This document shows, in pieces, positions 32,840-42,749 of a stretch of DNA of 64,000 bases. The stretch comes from Parietaria judaica (Eukaryota > Streptophyta > Magnoliopsida > Rosales > Urticaceae), in the NCBI GenBank assembly GCA_954871525.1, contig OX940863.1, positions 40,596,501 to 40,660,500 of the forward strand, written 5' to 3'. Position numbers and translations under genes: made by a program. The notes under the pieces are model-generated. The model made no database searches, was not told where the DNA came from, and saw only the letters and a program-made list of their open reading frames with translations. The stretch's first letter is position 1; each line of letters opens with the position of its first letter.

Positions 32840-34012
32840 TTTAGAGTGTAACACTATTCATTCGAGTGTCCTTTGTTTTTGTGAAAGTCGCAGTACTTAT
32901 TCATGTCTCTTGGTACACGAACAAATTTCTGCGGCTTTTCATGCTCGGCTGGTCGCTCCTCTTCTGTATTGTTGACGTTATTGGCATGCGCCCTCCTATT
33001 TTCGTGATAGGCGGGGGCCGCCTGATAATGCCCCCTGTACGACTCATTCCTCTTTGGCTTCATCGCCAGAACAACCTCCTTCGTTGCATGGCCAATAACA
33101 CCTCCTCCTCTTCCAAGGTCATGTAGATTGTGGCCTTATGCAGGGCATCCTCGATCGTCGCTGGGCGGCTCTTGGTAAGCTCCTCGCGGAAAGGTGCTTC
33201 GTACCCTAAGCCGTGCTTCAGCGCCAAGATGGCGACCGAATCCTCGACTCCCGAGATTTTCTCAAGCATATCATTGAGTCTCCCGATGAACTTCTGTAGT
33301 CCTTCATCCCTGCCATCTCCAGGTTCCAAAGATCCGTGACGTTCACCTCTATTTGCACGTACATTGACTAGTGCCTTAAGAAATGAGACACCAAGTCGTC
33401 GAAACAATGGATGGAGTTCGGAGGGAGTCTCGAGAACCACTCTAAAGCTGCTCCTTGTAGACTGTCCATGAATAAGAGACACATCACTGTCTCCCTCTCT
33501 GGTCCGTATACGTTATCTCTCCCCATCGCGATGCGAAAATCCTTCACGTGCGCCTTCGGCTCCGTCGGCCCTCTATAGTACGTGACCCTGATTTTTGGAA
33601 CGTCGTGCACATGGATGTCGATGATCATCGACGAGAAAAGGGTGCTCCTTGTCTCTTCCACAAGCCAGTCGATCTCTGGGGCCGCGCTCGTCGCCTTGTA
33701 CATTTGGGATGTGACGTATCCAACTTTGTAGTTTAGTTCCCTGATGGCCTTGTTGATTTGGTCCAGACCATCCATTTTTTGATTCACCGGCATGACCATC
33801 TGTGGTGGTTGTGGCTGCGACATTCCTGCGTTCTGCTTCTGTCTGCGGTGGTAGGTTGAGTGGAGGAAAATGGATTCCTCGCTCCATGAATTGCCGGGCA
33901 GTCCCACTCATGTTCCCATTATGGAAATGATTTCCATTAGGATATGGGAACCGTAGCGGGAGATTGCTCTGACTTTCGTGCATGGGCGAAGGAATCGTGC
34001 TTCCTCCGTTCG
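32840..34012 (-). pseudogene. Tat gag
   Basis: Conserved gag landmarks are VKDFRIAMGRDNVYG, LQGAALEWFSRLPPNSIHCF (33907-33368), then LEKISGVEDSVAILALKHGL (33482-33060) and a CCHC-like knuckle with YCDFHKNKGHSNE (33063-32854). The three pieces are in three frames, so there are at least two frameshifts (near 33400 and 33063). There is no in-frame ATG near 34012; the sequence runs straight into the truncated LTR. Confidence 0.85.
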
Positions 34013-34455
34013 TCGCTTGCGCCACGCTGATTGCTCCAATATCACATTCTTTCTTCGTCGTCTGTGTTATAGGCCTCGTCGACGAGAGTGTGTCTCGTCA
34101 CCGACCTAAACCGTCGCTTCCTCTGTTTATCGGCGATCGACTTCATCGACATGGTTTCATCGATGAAGTCGTATATTGGGGTGCTTCCTTTGTCTCTGCC
34201 CTCCTTGTAACTTGTTTGACCAAGTTTTTTTTTTTTTTTTTGAAGGCAGCTTTGCTGCATGTGAGGATTGAACCCACAACCTTCTACTTTGGAGGTAGTG
34301 TGGAATTACCACTAGGCTATCCTAGCAACCACCTTGACCAAGCCTTCTTGACTTAGTCAATTGGGCTTTTGTAATTGTAGCCTAAATGTTTGAACGATAG
34401 AGATAGATTTCGTCGTAACAATTTAAGTTGTCGTAGGCGAAATCGTACCTCAACA
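34013..34455 (-). repeat. Truncated 5' LTR of the Tat element, with a SINE inside
   Basis: It aligns with 20720-21066 of the 3' LTR after removal of the SINE. On the minus strand it starts TGTTGAGGTACGATTTCG at 34455 and stops at CGACG near 34013, where gag sequence begins. The R-U5 half (about 360 bases in the other LTR) and the primer site are missing. Confidence 0.85.
34225..34333 (-). mobile_element. tRNA-derived SINE
   Basis: On the minus strand it starts GGTGGTTGCTAGGA and has an A box (TAGCCTAGTGG), a B box (GGTTCAATCC), a short body (CATGCAGCAAAGCTGCCTTC) and a 17-base poly(A) tail. Both sides carry TTGACCAAG (34216-34224 and 34334-34342), a perfect 9-base target duplication. The matching place in the 3' LTR has no insertion. 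The length of about 109 bases is short for a SINE. Confidence 0.9.
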
Positions 34456-34460
34456 CACAT

Positions 34461-34668
34461 CAACATAAGCCAAATAAAGTACCATATATTGAACTTCGAA
34501 CTTATTTTGTGGTCTTTGAATAGTATTATTATTGATATATAAAAAGATTGTGTAATACCGGTGAACTTAATACAAATTAGATACTTATACCACAAATATC
34601 ATACTATTTTATCTTTTGGGAATATTTGTGTTAATTATAAATTTTATTAATGTGAGACGCAGATGACC
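34461..34668. other. Right flank of the Tat element, no gene seen
   Basis: AT-rich, no motif recognised. It lies downstream of the possible exon at 34669-34947. Confidence 0.5.
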
Positions 34669-34947
34669 TTACCATGTACCTCGTTCTTCCTTGCTAAAAT
34701 ACGCTGCTTTGGAATCGAAAGAGCGAGAAACTGCAAAATCGCCATAACTTGGCAATAAATCTCTGTAAAGCTTTAGCAATTCCCATCTAATTCTCTGATC
34801 TCGTTTTCTTCGGATTTCCTTCGCGTGATCTTCGTTTGCAGATCCGAGCGCGTTTGAAAGGATTCGGAAATGGTAATACTGATTCTTCTCGATTGTAGCT
34901 TTAGCTTTGATTCGTTCATATTTTGAATTGAATTTTTGTTTTTCCAT
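34669..34947 (-). CDS. Possible first exon of an unrecognised gene cut off by the Tat element
   Basis: 92 open codons from an ATG at 34947 (MEKQKFNSKYERIKAKATIE) with a charged, helical composition and a later segment IRWELLKLYRDLLPSYGDF. Near the end are two donor-like sites (AACGAG|GTACATG and ATG|GTAAGG at about 34678-34667). The composition looks like a real protein rather than chance. No downstream exon is seen before the retrotransposon at 34455, so the gene may be truncated. I do not recognise the family. Confidence 0.35.
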   Translation of the reverse strand: MEKQKFNSKYERIKAKATIEKNQYYHFRILSNALGSANEDHAKEIRRKRDQRIRWELLKLYRDLLPSYGDFAVSRSFDSKAAYFSKEERGTW

Positions 34948-34949
34948 GT

Positions 34950-36119
34950 CTATTATAGTCAGCGCTTTTCAATTTCAACTCATTCTTGACGGTGGTTCTG
35001 CTTGTGATCTGCACTTGCACTTTCTTGAAGATGCAATTCCCAGCCATTCTCGAACAGAAAACTGGGTCAGTCCTCCTTCACACTTATACTTAATCGAAGC
35101 GCTCTTTACATTCCTTCGTTTCTTCAACTGCGTTGCTTTATACCAACTTGTTTAGGTCTTAGGAGAAGTATTCATTCAGAAATAGGTAGGCGTTGATAAT
35201 ACCTTCGACGGGTCATTCATGCACCGTTTTCGGAAGATTTCTATGAACATGAGCTATATCTATGGATGCTCATAGTGCTGAGATTTGAGTTTATCATCAA
35301 TTAGAGTTCGGCGGCAAGTGCTTTCGGTTTATTGATCGGACTTGTGATTTCGGAAATGACAAAAGGACGCCTTTGAGCATCCTTTTTAAGAAGAATATGA
35401 GCAATGTCCAACAATTTCATTGAGTAATTTTGGGCATTTAATCGACTAGTATCGCTCGCTCTATACTTGCATATCACAGCCATGGTGGCATATTTTGCAA
35501 TGAATATTGTCTCTGTAATGATGGTTGCTTAATAAGTTGCCCGTAAAAACGTTATATCTGTTACAAATAAAAATTTCTTCATGTTTTAGTACCTTCCTTT
35601 TTCAAACAGTGTTGAGTTATGGATTAAACTTTCTTATATATGTCAAGCTATAAAGTCGACTCTGTTTTCATAAGCTTTATCGGTGTGACAGGTTTCGGGG
35701 GTTCTTTTGGAAGGCAGCTAGAATAGGTCAGTCAACTGATTCATATTCATGGTTCTTCATACTTTGCATGAGTAGTGTTCGCTACTATACATTGCATCGA
35801 AGGAACATAAATATTTTGTAACATGATATGGCTAGGAATGTTGAGTAAAAATGCTTAAGGAAAAGAAAATAGAGTAACCCGTAGTAATGAATGTGATCTT
35901 TGGGAGAAACACTAGTTTTCCCCTTGAATTTTAGCTTATGGCAGCAATATCGATGATTTTAAGTATGTTGCCCCCACGACGCTAAAAATGACGGAGAAGG
36001 TTTAACTTGTGGACAATACATGACTCATTGAGGGTATTTGTCAATATTATTAATTGTCCCGGATCATCTTAAAAGAGTTTCTACCATCAGAATCGTGAGT
36101 GCTTCACAATAGTCCTACC
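34950..36119. other. Region without a clear gene
   Basis: Apart from the small ORF at 35301-35480 I see only scattered short frames and AT-rich sequence. Confidence 0.5.
35301..35480 (-). CDS. Small ORF, possibly an exon of the same unrecognised gene
   Basis: 60 codons starting MAVICKYRASDTSRLNAQNY and ending NKPKALAAEL. Balanced amino acid use suggests coding origin, but no domain, splice pattern or homologue is evident to me. Confidence 0.2.
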   Translation of the reverse strand, partial: AVICKYRASDTSRLNAQNYSMKLLDIAHILLKKDAQRRPFVISEITSPINKPKALAAEL

Positions 36120-36577
36120 AGTATTACAGATCCTGGTAATGAATTGACGAATATACCTTGAGTATGTAATAGTCCCGCACACAACTTAACATTTCCGTCC
36201 TTGAAGGGACCGTCAGCTACTTTTTAAAAGAATACAAGATATTGCTGCCGCAAACTAAAGTTTATGAAAGATCTGGGGTATTGCTGGCAATTACTCAAAA
36301 GGAACCTAGACAAACCTTAATATAGGAGCCACTGGAATCCCGTCTTTCAGTATTACAGATCCTGGTAATGAATTGACGAATATACCTTTGAGTATGTAAT
36401 AGTCCCGCACACAACTCAACATTTCCGTCCTCGAACGGACCGTCAGCTACTTTTTAAAAGAATACAAGATATTGCTGCCGCAAACTAAAGTTTATGAAAG
36501 ATCTGGGGTATTGCTGGCAATCACTCAAAAGGAACCTTGACAAACCTTAATATAGGAGCCACTGGAATTCCGTCTTT
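36120..36577 (+). repeat. Tandem duplication of a 229-base unit
   Basis: AGTATTACAGATCCTGGTAA starts at 36120 and again at 36349. The copies run to CCGTCTTT and differ at only a handful of sites (for example CTTGAAGGGACC against CTCGAACGGACC). No ORF spans it. High identity implies a recent event. Confidence 0.95.
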
Positions 36578-37798
36578 ATGTATCATTCATTTAGTTTGTC
36601 AATTTAGCCAATTGAATTTCTCCATAATCTTCTTGTGTAGATTTTCTGAAGCAAAACTTATTTCATACAGGTGAGCGTTTGAGCCCTTGGGTCGCAGTGG
36701 GGTGCTTTACGATGGGAATATCAATCATATTCTTTTGAAAAATATAGAAAGATGAGCAGAAGTGAAACAACTGCAATTTTCAACACTTATGTCAGTTTCA
36801 AATGGACAAGATTCGAAGCTACACTTCATCGATTACTTCTGTAAGTTTTTGATGTAACGCTTTTGGTATGTTGTATTTTTGTTTGGCAAAGTTGTTTTGA
36901 CTCGAAGATAGGTATATTCACTTATTACCTTTATTACTGAGAGGAAAATTATTGTTATGGTTTCTGGGTACGAGAAATTTTCTGGGTTAGTGGTGGCCAA
37001 ATCCATGCCCGTTGCCTGGGTGTTACTGTGGGCAGCGGGCACCCTCGCCCATCTTCTGCAGCCCGTGTTGATTGCAGGCAGTTGCTCATCTGTTTTCTAT
37101 TGGCATTTAATTATTTTAATAAAAAAAGCCGGGCAGGGGCCAAGCATCTATTTTAGGTCCATCTGTTTAAATGACTTAAAAATGAAGACTCAGACATGAG
37201 ATTATTTATACGAATTCTATGTAACTTCTTGCATGAAATGATGTAATCATTTGCTTCTTCTACAATCATCAAACATGTATATATATATTTATTTATTTAT
37301 GAATCACTTAGGATTCGACGAATGATTCTAGTACACGGATCTCTGAATTAGCCTGTTTATATATAGTCATTGGTAGTGAGGTTTGCCAAGTTTAATTTTT
37401 TGCATTAATGCCCCTTATATCCTCAAAAAGTTGCACATTGCCTCGTGTGTGTTAAAAATGACAATAATCTCACCACTTAAAGATTTTGCAAAAAGAAACT
37501 TATAATGGTAAAACTGAATCTAGATATAAATGTGTTAATTATAAAGTGTAGTTCCACCCACTGGCAAATTTCAAATTGTAAAACTTATAATGGCTTGAAG
37601 CTTAGTTTCAAATTTCAATCACTTCACTACTTCCGCCTTTGGTTCCACTTCTACAAAAAATAAATAAATAAAAAAGTGTGGCGATCGATGGCTGGCTGGT
37701 TGTAACTTTTAATCTATTTTGAGAGTAGGCGTTCGTATTTATTTTCTTCCTTTATTGGGAGAGACTAAATAATAATGAAATAAAAAATAACGACAAAA
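36578..37798. other. Region without a clear gene
   Basis: AT-rich. The 80-codon frame at 36957-37199 has a low-complexity Ala/Val/Leu-rich N-terminal part and no support as a gene. Confidence 0.5.
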
Positions 37799-37806
37799 GT
37801 ACTTAT

Positions 37807-38355
37807 CATGGTTTTAAATATCCAGATATGTCCTCGATATATCCACGACATGCCCAGAAAATGAGAAGTGCGATACGATATTCGTAGAAAATCGATATAT
37901 CCATTTATTCACATTTATCTGTCGGCAATTGTCGATATATTTGTAAAATAGAGTGCGAAACGACATCGATATCGGCATTTAAAATCGTGCTTCATATATA
38001 CGTTTGTACTCTATGACTTTATTTTATGTATGTCGATATTATATTACGAGGTATGACTTTTATGTTATATGTTTGTCTTATATTATGATTTATGAGTGTT
38101 TTTTAGGCTATAACTATGTGTCATATTTATTAAATTGGTAATTTAGAAACTATATAAAAATATGATTGAAATACTAAAAGTATTTTCGGAAATATCCGTC
38201 AATATTTTGATCGTCATGCGATATATCCGCGAAATTATGCGATATTCTCGGCAAGCGATATATCTTTTTCTTCGGATTTATCCATCGGCATGCCTGTCGG
38301 CAAGCGATATATTGGAGAGTGCGAAACGATATCGATATCGATATTTAGAACCTTG
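37807..38355. mobile_element. hAT-like MITE (549 bp)
   Basis: The left end CATGGTTTTAAATATC and the inverted right end CAAGGTTCTAAATATC match at 14 of 16 bases. GTACTTAT (37799-37806) and GTACTTAC (38356-38363) flank it, an 8-base target site with one mismatch, the length made by hAT transposases. The interior repeats CGATATAT and GCGAAACGATATCGATATCG words near both ends. There is no coding sequence. Confidence 0.75.
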
Positions 38356-38959
38356 GTACTTACAGTGAGGGTGAACTAGGGCGGCATGCCCTCATTAAAA
38401 AAAGCAAAAGAAAATCTGATGTAAGTCTTCAAAGTTGCAAAATCAAGATCGACCGAAAATTTCATTCGTCGACCGAAATTCTGTCCATCGATCGTCAACA
38501 ACCTTCTATGAAAGTGGTATTTTATTTGTGGGCCTCTCTTTCTCTGTCTCCCTAATCTGTTAACCATTCCGTGCCAAATGTAGCTCAACATAAGTATATC
38601 TTAATAAAATAATAATAATTTATCAAATTCAAAACAATAAAACATGATAGAAATCCACAATGCATATTCATCCAAAATATATATCTAATCCACAATGCGT
38701 ATTCATCCAAAATATATATTTGGGTTTTGAAAAATGTAGTACATATCAATAGCATCTCACTATCACACTCTTCACTAAAAACCAGCGGAACACGAAAATG
38801 GGGCCCAAACCTGGCCCAAGAGCTTCACTCCCTCTCGCCCTCATCATCGTTTTCCTCTCAACCCATATTGTGGTCCTAAACGCCTCCTAGAAGCAGTCCG
38901 ATTTGTGAACTCTGCTTCGGTCACTCCTTCAAAACCGAGGAGCAGCAGGTGTTCGCGTT

Positions 38960-39510
38960 AGCGGAGAACAAAAGAAACCGTAAACTGAATTTTTTGTCGA
39001 AAATCGATTAAACCAATACCGATTAAACCACACCGCTATTAAAGCGGTTAAAACCGAATATACCGGGAAAAAACGGAATACTAAAATCAGGTTAAATAGA
39101 ATTTTCAGTTTTAATTAGAAAACTGCAGCCGCTTACTCGATTTTACCACTTTAACTAACTCTAGTATTATATTCTGTTATTTTTTATTGACCATACCTGT
39201 CAACAGGTCAAAAAGATTTCTGTTCTCTACTTTCGTGGTGTAATATTGTGTAATAATAATAGTTTGTTTATGTGTAATATTATTACTTAGTAGTATGTTT
39301 ATGTGTAATATTATGTAATATTAGTAATCTTTTTACGTAGATGTGGATATTAAAAGCAGTAAACGTGGGAAAAAATCGATACTACTGCAACCGAACACCG
39401 AATACCGATTATACGGTAAATGGGTTTTCATCTTAAAATTAGGTTATTCGGTTATGATTTTAAGAATACCGAAATACGATATTTGGTCTATTATTTGTCA
39501 AAAACCACAC
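38960..39510. repeat. ACCGAATA/ACCGATTA-rich stretch, possible hAT-type subterminal repeats
   Basis: More than ten variants of ACCGAATA, CCGATTA and CGGTTA occur in both orientations (for example near 39017, 39046, 39056, 39394 and 39444). Such clusters are common inside non-autonomous plant hAT elements. I could not find paired ends or a target duplication. Confidence 0.4.
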
Positions 39511-39559
39511 TAAAGACCCGTTTGTTCACCCGTAATTCGGGCTATGGCCTCAACCACTT

Positions 39560-40432
39560 GTAGGATTGCTTGGTTACGTTGGTTACTCGCTCATATGAGT
39601 GTTTGTCTTTCGCAGCCTACATCATTTATTGCAATAACCAGAGCGCGATTCAAATCTGCAATTTTTCCTCATGTGGCCTGTTTTACCACTGTTCCAACAC
39701 TCCATCGTTCGCCCAAATCTGGACTGACTTCTTCCGTTTCTCGACTTTAACCTGCCTCTGTTCCGGTTGAAGCTCTTATCTGTTCCTGTGCCTTTGTGTT
39801 CCACGTTCGACGCAGAACTCGATGATGTTTTCCCTGTATCGATCCTTCGCACTTCCTCTGCTAGAATCCTATCTCTGAAATGGTTGAACTTCAATTTTGA
39901 GGAGCCAACAGAGTTACTAACTACAGCCCCTCATCGGCTCCCAACTCGACAGTCAAGACACCAACAAAATTAGGGCACGGATTTCATCATCAAAATCGAT
40001 ATCAATAGAAGAAAATTGGTTAACAATCGTGTTAAATTCATTCAAGTGCGTGGCCACAAATTCTCTTTCCTCCATTCTAAAATAAAAGAGTTTCTTCATG
40101 AAGAATACCTTGTTGTTTGCAAGTGGCTTCTCGTACATGTCGGACAAAACCTTCATCATGCTAGCGGTGGTCTTTTCCTTCGCCACTTTGTGAGCGACGT
40201 TGTTTGATAACATCGATCGCACAACCCCCAAGACTCTGTTAAGAAGCGTTCATTATGCATCGTCCATTTTCTCTGGCTTCGCGCCCCAGAGGGAGATGAA
40301 GCTTCCTCCCGTACAAACAATCCCCAATCTCCATTCTCTAGAATGCAAAATCAGTGCCATCAAACTTTCCAATCCCGTGTACAAATCCATCATCGCCAAC
40401 CATTTTTTCTCAATCGCAAAACACAACCTCAC
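39560..40432 (-). pseudogene. Ty1/copia gag fragment
   Basis: It starts close to the primer site and reads VRLCFAIEKKWLAMMDLYTG, then LSDMYEKPLANNKVFFMKKL, LNEFNTIVNQFSSIDIDFDD and the knuckle CWNSGKTGHMRKNC (39680 region). It is spread over three frames. Downstream of the knuckle the frame ends and no protease or integrase follows, so the 3' part of the element is gone. Confidence 0.85.
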
Positions 40433-40444
40433 GCTCTGATACCA
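40433..40444 (-). promoter_or_regulatory. Primer binding site of the minus-strand copia fragment
   Basis: The minus strand reads TGGTATCAGAGC, two bases after the LTR end CCTAACA. It is of the tRNA-iMet type. Confidence 0.9.
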
Positions 40445-40446
40445 TT

Positions 40447-40640
40447 TGTTAGGAATTAAGCCATAATTCCCAAATAAAAAAATGATAAAAGTAATAAACG
40501 AATTAATATTTGATACCATTATAGTAGTTCTCTCCAGTGTATGAGGTACGTCCACTTGCCGCTTGTAAATCTCGATCCACTATTAATTTCTCATCAATCG
40601 GAGTTTCTGGTTACACCCTCAATCTCGTCTCTCTCAATTT
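40447..40640 (-). repeat. 5' LTR fragment of the minus-strand copia element
   Basis: The end (plus sense TGTTAGGAATTAAGCC) is fixed by the primer site. The other end is not resolved; by about 40700 the sequence belongs to the next, plus-strand copia fragment. Confidence 0.6.
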
Positions 40641-40739
40641 GTGCTACAAAATGCACTAATGATGGTTGGAATCCTTATTCATCTTGACTGCTCTGCGTCG
40701 GGTCTCGGTACCGCTTACATGTACATTAGGCTTCACACT

Positions 40740-42160
40740 CAACAAAGCCTTCAAGGCTTCAACGGTCGAGAATAGGGAAAGCTCCTCCTCTTCACACATG
40801 AACAATGGATGACTAAGAAGAATAAGAACCATAGAGCTGAGTTTTCTTCTAGATCATTGAGTCGTAGTAAGTACGGCGGAGATAGCCGATCACGTGGTAG
40901 AGGCCGAGCACGAGGGCGAGGTTGGGACATGCGAGGTCGCGGCAAGAGCTTATCCCATCAAGAAGGCACCATGACCCGAAGAGACAAGATCACGGTGAAG
41001 TGCTACAATTTTTAGAAGCTCAGGCACTATGCATCAGAGTGCCGCACGAAGAACCACAACGAGGAAGCGAGTCTGATGAGATTCCATGAAGACAACCAAC
41101 CCGCATTCTTATTCTCCAAGAAGATAGTAAACTTTGAAGTACATAGGGACGAACAAGAGACGAGCATCGAAGGCGAGAGAAATGCAGAGACTGGGCGAGA
41201 ACGGGTCAGAGAGAAGACCGACCTGGAAGAGCCACTCGGCGAGAAGTCGAGCCCGGAGCCCGAGCTGATGATGAGTGAGAATAGGCCCAGCCAAGAGAAG
41301 ATGGTCACCGAGACGGTGATGCTTATAGAGAATAAGGTTATTTCAAACCTCCTCATAGACGGAGAAGAGACAGTCTATACCAACATCTGGTATCAATACA
41401 ATGGAGCAAGCAAACAGATGACGGGAGACCGAGCTCTGCTTGAAGAACTCGATGATAAGATCATAGGGAGTTTCATGTTCGGCAATGGCTCAATCGTCAA
41501 AATGAGAGGCAGAGGGTCCATCTTGTTCCACTGCAAGAACTAAGACCAACGCCTACTGACGGAAGTCTACTACATCGCAAAGTTGAAGAGTAACATTACC
41601 AGTCTTGGTTAGATGATGGAGGTTGACAACACAATGATGATGGCAGACTCTTACTTGAAGATGCGGAACCGAAGTGGCACCCTGTAGATGAAGGTGAAGA
41701 GAACGCCGAACAGGTTGTACAAATTACTCCTGGCGATAGGCCAACCCGTATGCTTAATGGTGTCCCTAACAGACTTGGCTTGGCTTTGGTATATGAGACT
41801 TATAAATCATGTAAACTTCTACACGCTCAAGATGATGGAAGAGGAGGAAATGACCTTTAGGGTGCCCAAGATTGAACACCCCAACCAACTATGTGAATGT
41901 TGCACGGTCGCAAAACAACCAGAGGTTCCAATTCTGATTAAGGCCATGTTCTGGACAGAGCGACCCCTCCAAATTTTGCATGCGGACGTATGTGATCCAA
42001 TTACCCCCGGCACCCTAGCGGACTGGTGTATACGCTCAAGTAGAGGAGTGGAGACTTTGAAGTCTTCAAGAATTTCAAGAGGATCACGGAGAACCAGTCA
42101 AGACATAGACCAAAGACCCTGCAAACAGATTGATACTCGACGATCAAGAACGGACCAAGA
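40740..42160 (+). pseudogene. Ty1/copia gag to integrase fragment
   Basis: In order: an Arg/Gly-rich gag tail (RGRGRARGRGWDMRGRG), a CCHC knuckle interrupted by a stop (CYNF, stop, KLRHYASEC), an acidic spacer, a protease with the active site altered (WYQYNGASKQMTGD, where D-x-GA is expected), a GAG-pre-integrase zinc region (INHVNFYTLKMMEEEEMTF, then NQLCECCTVAKQPEVP) and the first part of integrase (LQILHADVCDPITPGTLA). It ends abruptly in LTR-like sequence at about 42165. Confidence 0.85.
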
Positions 42161-42164
42161 AGGT

Positions 42165-42745
42165 TTTATATATATTTTTACATGTTCCCTCTATTATGTT
42201 AATCCTATTATGTTAATCCTGCCTTCTAAAGACTTTGGTCATTCTACTTTTATTGAATAGTTCTTATTAATCACAGTCTTATATAGTTTATCTCTAAGAT
42301 TATAAAAAAATTGAATGTTTCATCCCTACTTCTTGTACGTTTGAAATTGTGCCTTGTTATCACACTGAGTCTGTGGGGAGGTTTAACAAGCACAATATAA
42401 ATAACTTAAACCAAAATATATGGGAGCTTCTAATTGAGAAAAACTATTAGTGGACTCAATCACAGATCTGTGTCGTGATCTATTACTGGATCACAATGCT
42501 GTAATCCTGCACTATTGAGTACATTGGGTATGGAGTGTGTTCATACGAGATAGACTAGACATAATCAGAAATCGTCACGTAAGTTTGTTACTGATGAAAG
42601 TAAGATAAAGTCGTAATGGTTATCATATAGAATCGGTTAATGTCCTGAGCTATCTGAACTTATAGGGTTCAACTTATATGGTCTTCGATTTAATGGATTA
42701 CGTTTAAGAGTGTATTCCTTATGCCATCATTTTGGGATTAAGAAA
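42165..42745 (+). repeat. Copia LTR fragment (long-LTR family)
   Basis: Aligns with the start of the LTRs at 54002 and 56483 (GCATGTT-type opening lost; shared CTTGTACGTTTGAAATTGTG, TTATCACACTGAGTCT and CCATCATTTTGGGATT). It stops where the inverted arm begins. The small direct repeat TTATGTTAATCCT occurs twice at 42185-42215. Confidence 0.75.
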
Positions 42746-42749
42746 TTTT

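Larger units (their letters stand above)
20360..34455 (-). mobile_element. Ty3/Tat-lineage LTR retrotransposon, with nested insertions
   Basis: CACAT flanks both ends (20355-20359 and 34456-34460). The element starts TGTTGAGGT and ends ACCTCAACA, the usual short inverted LTR ends. On the minus strand the order is truncated 5' LTR, gag, protease, RT, RNase H, a second (archaeal-type) RNase H, integrase, an antisense extra ORF and the 3' LTR. The extra RNase H between RNase H and integrase marks the Tat lineage (Ogre, Retand, Grande relatives). A solo LTR (28895-31655) and a SINE (34225-34333) are inserted in it, so it is older than both. All genes are broken. Confidence 0.9.

Noticed and set aside
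32622..33339. Plus-strand frames across the Tat gag and protease
   Set aside because: Shadows of the minus-strand gag; no domain of their own.
34225..34333. A tRNA gene
   Set aside because: A and B boxes are present, but there is no acceptor stem or cloverleaf. The poly(A) tail and target duplication mark it as a SINE.
36957..37199. 80-codon plus-strand ORF with hydrophobic stretches
   Set aside because: No homologous motif, no plausible splice partners, and codon content like non-coding DNA.
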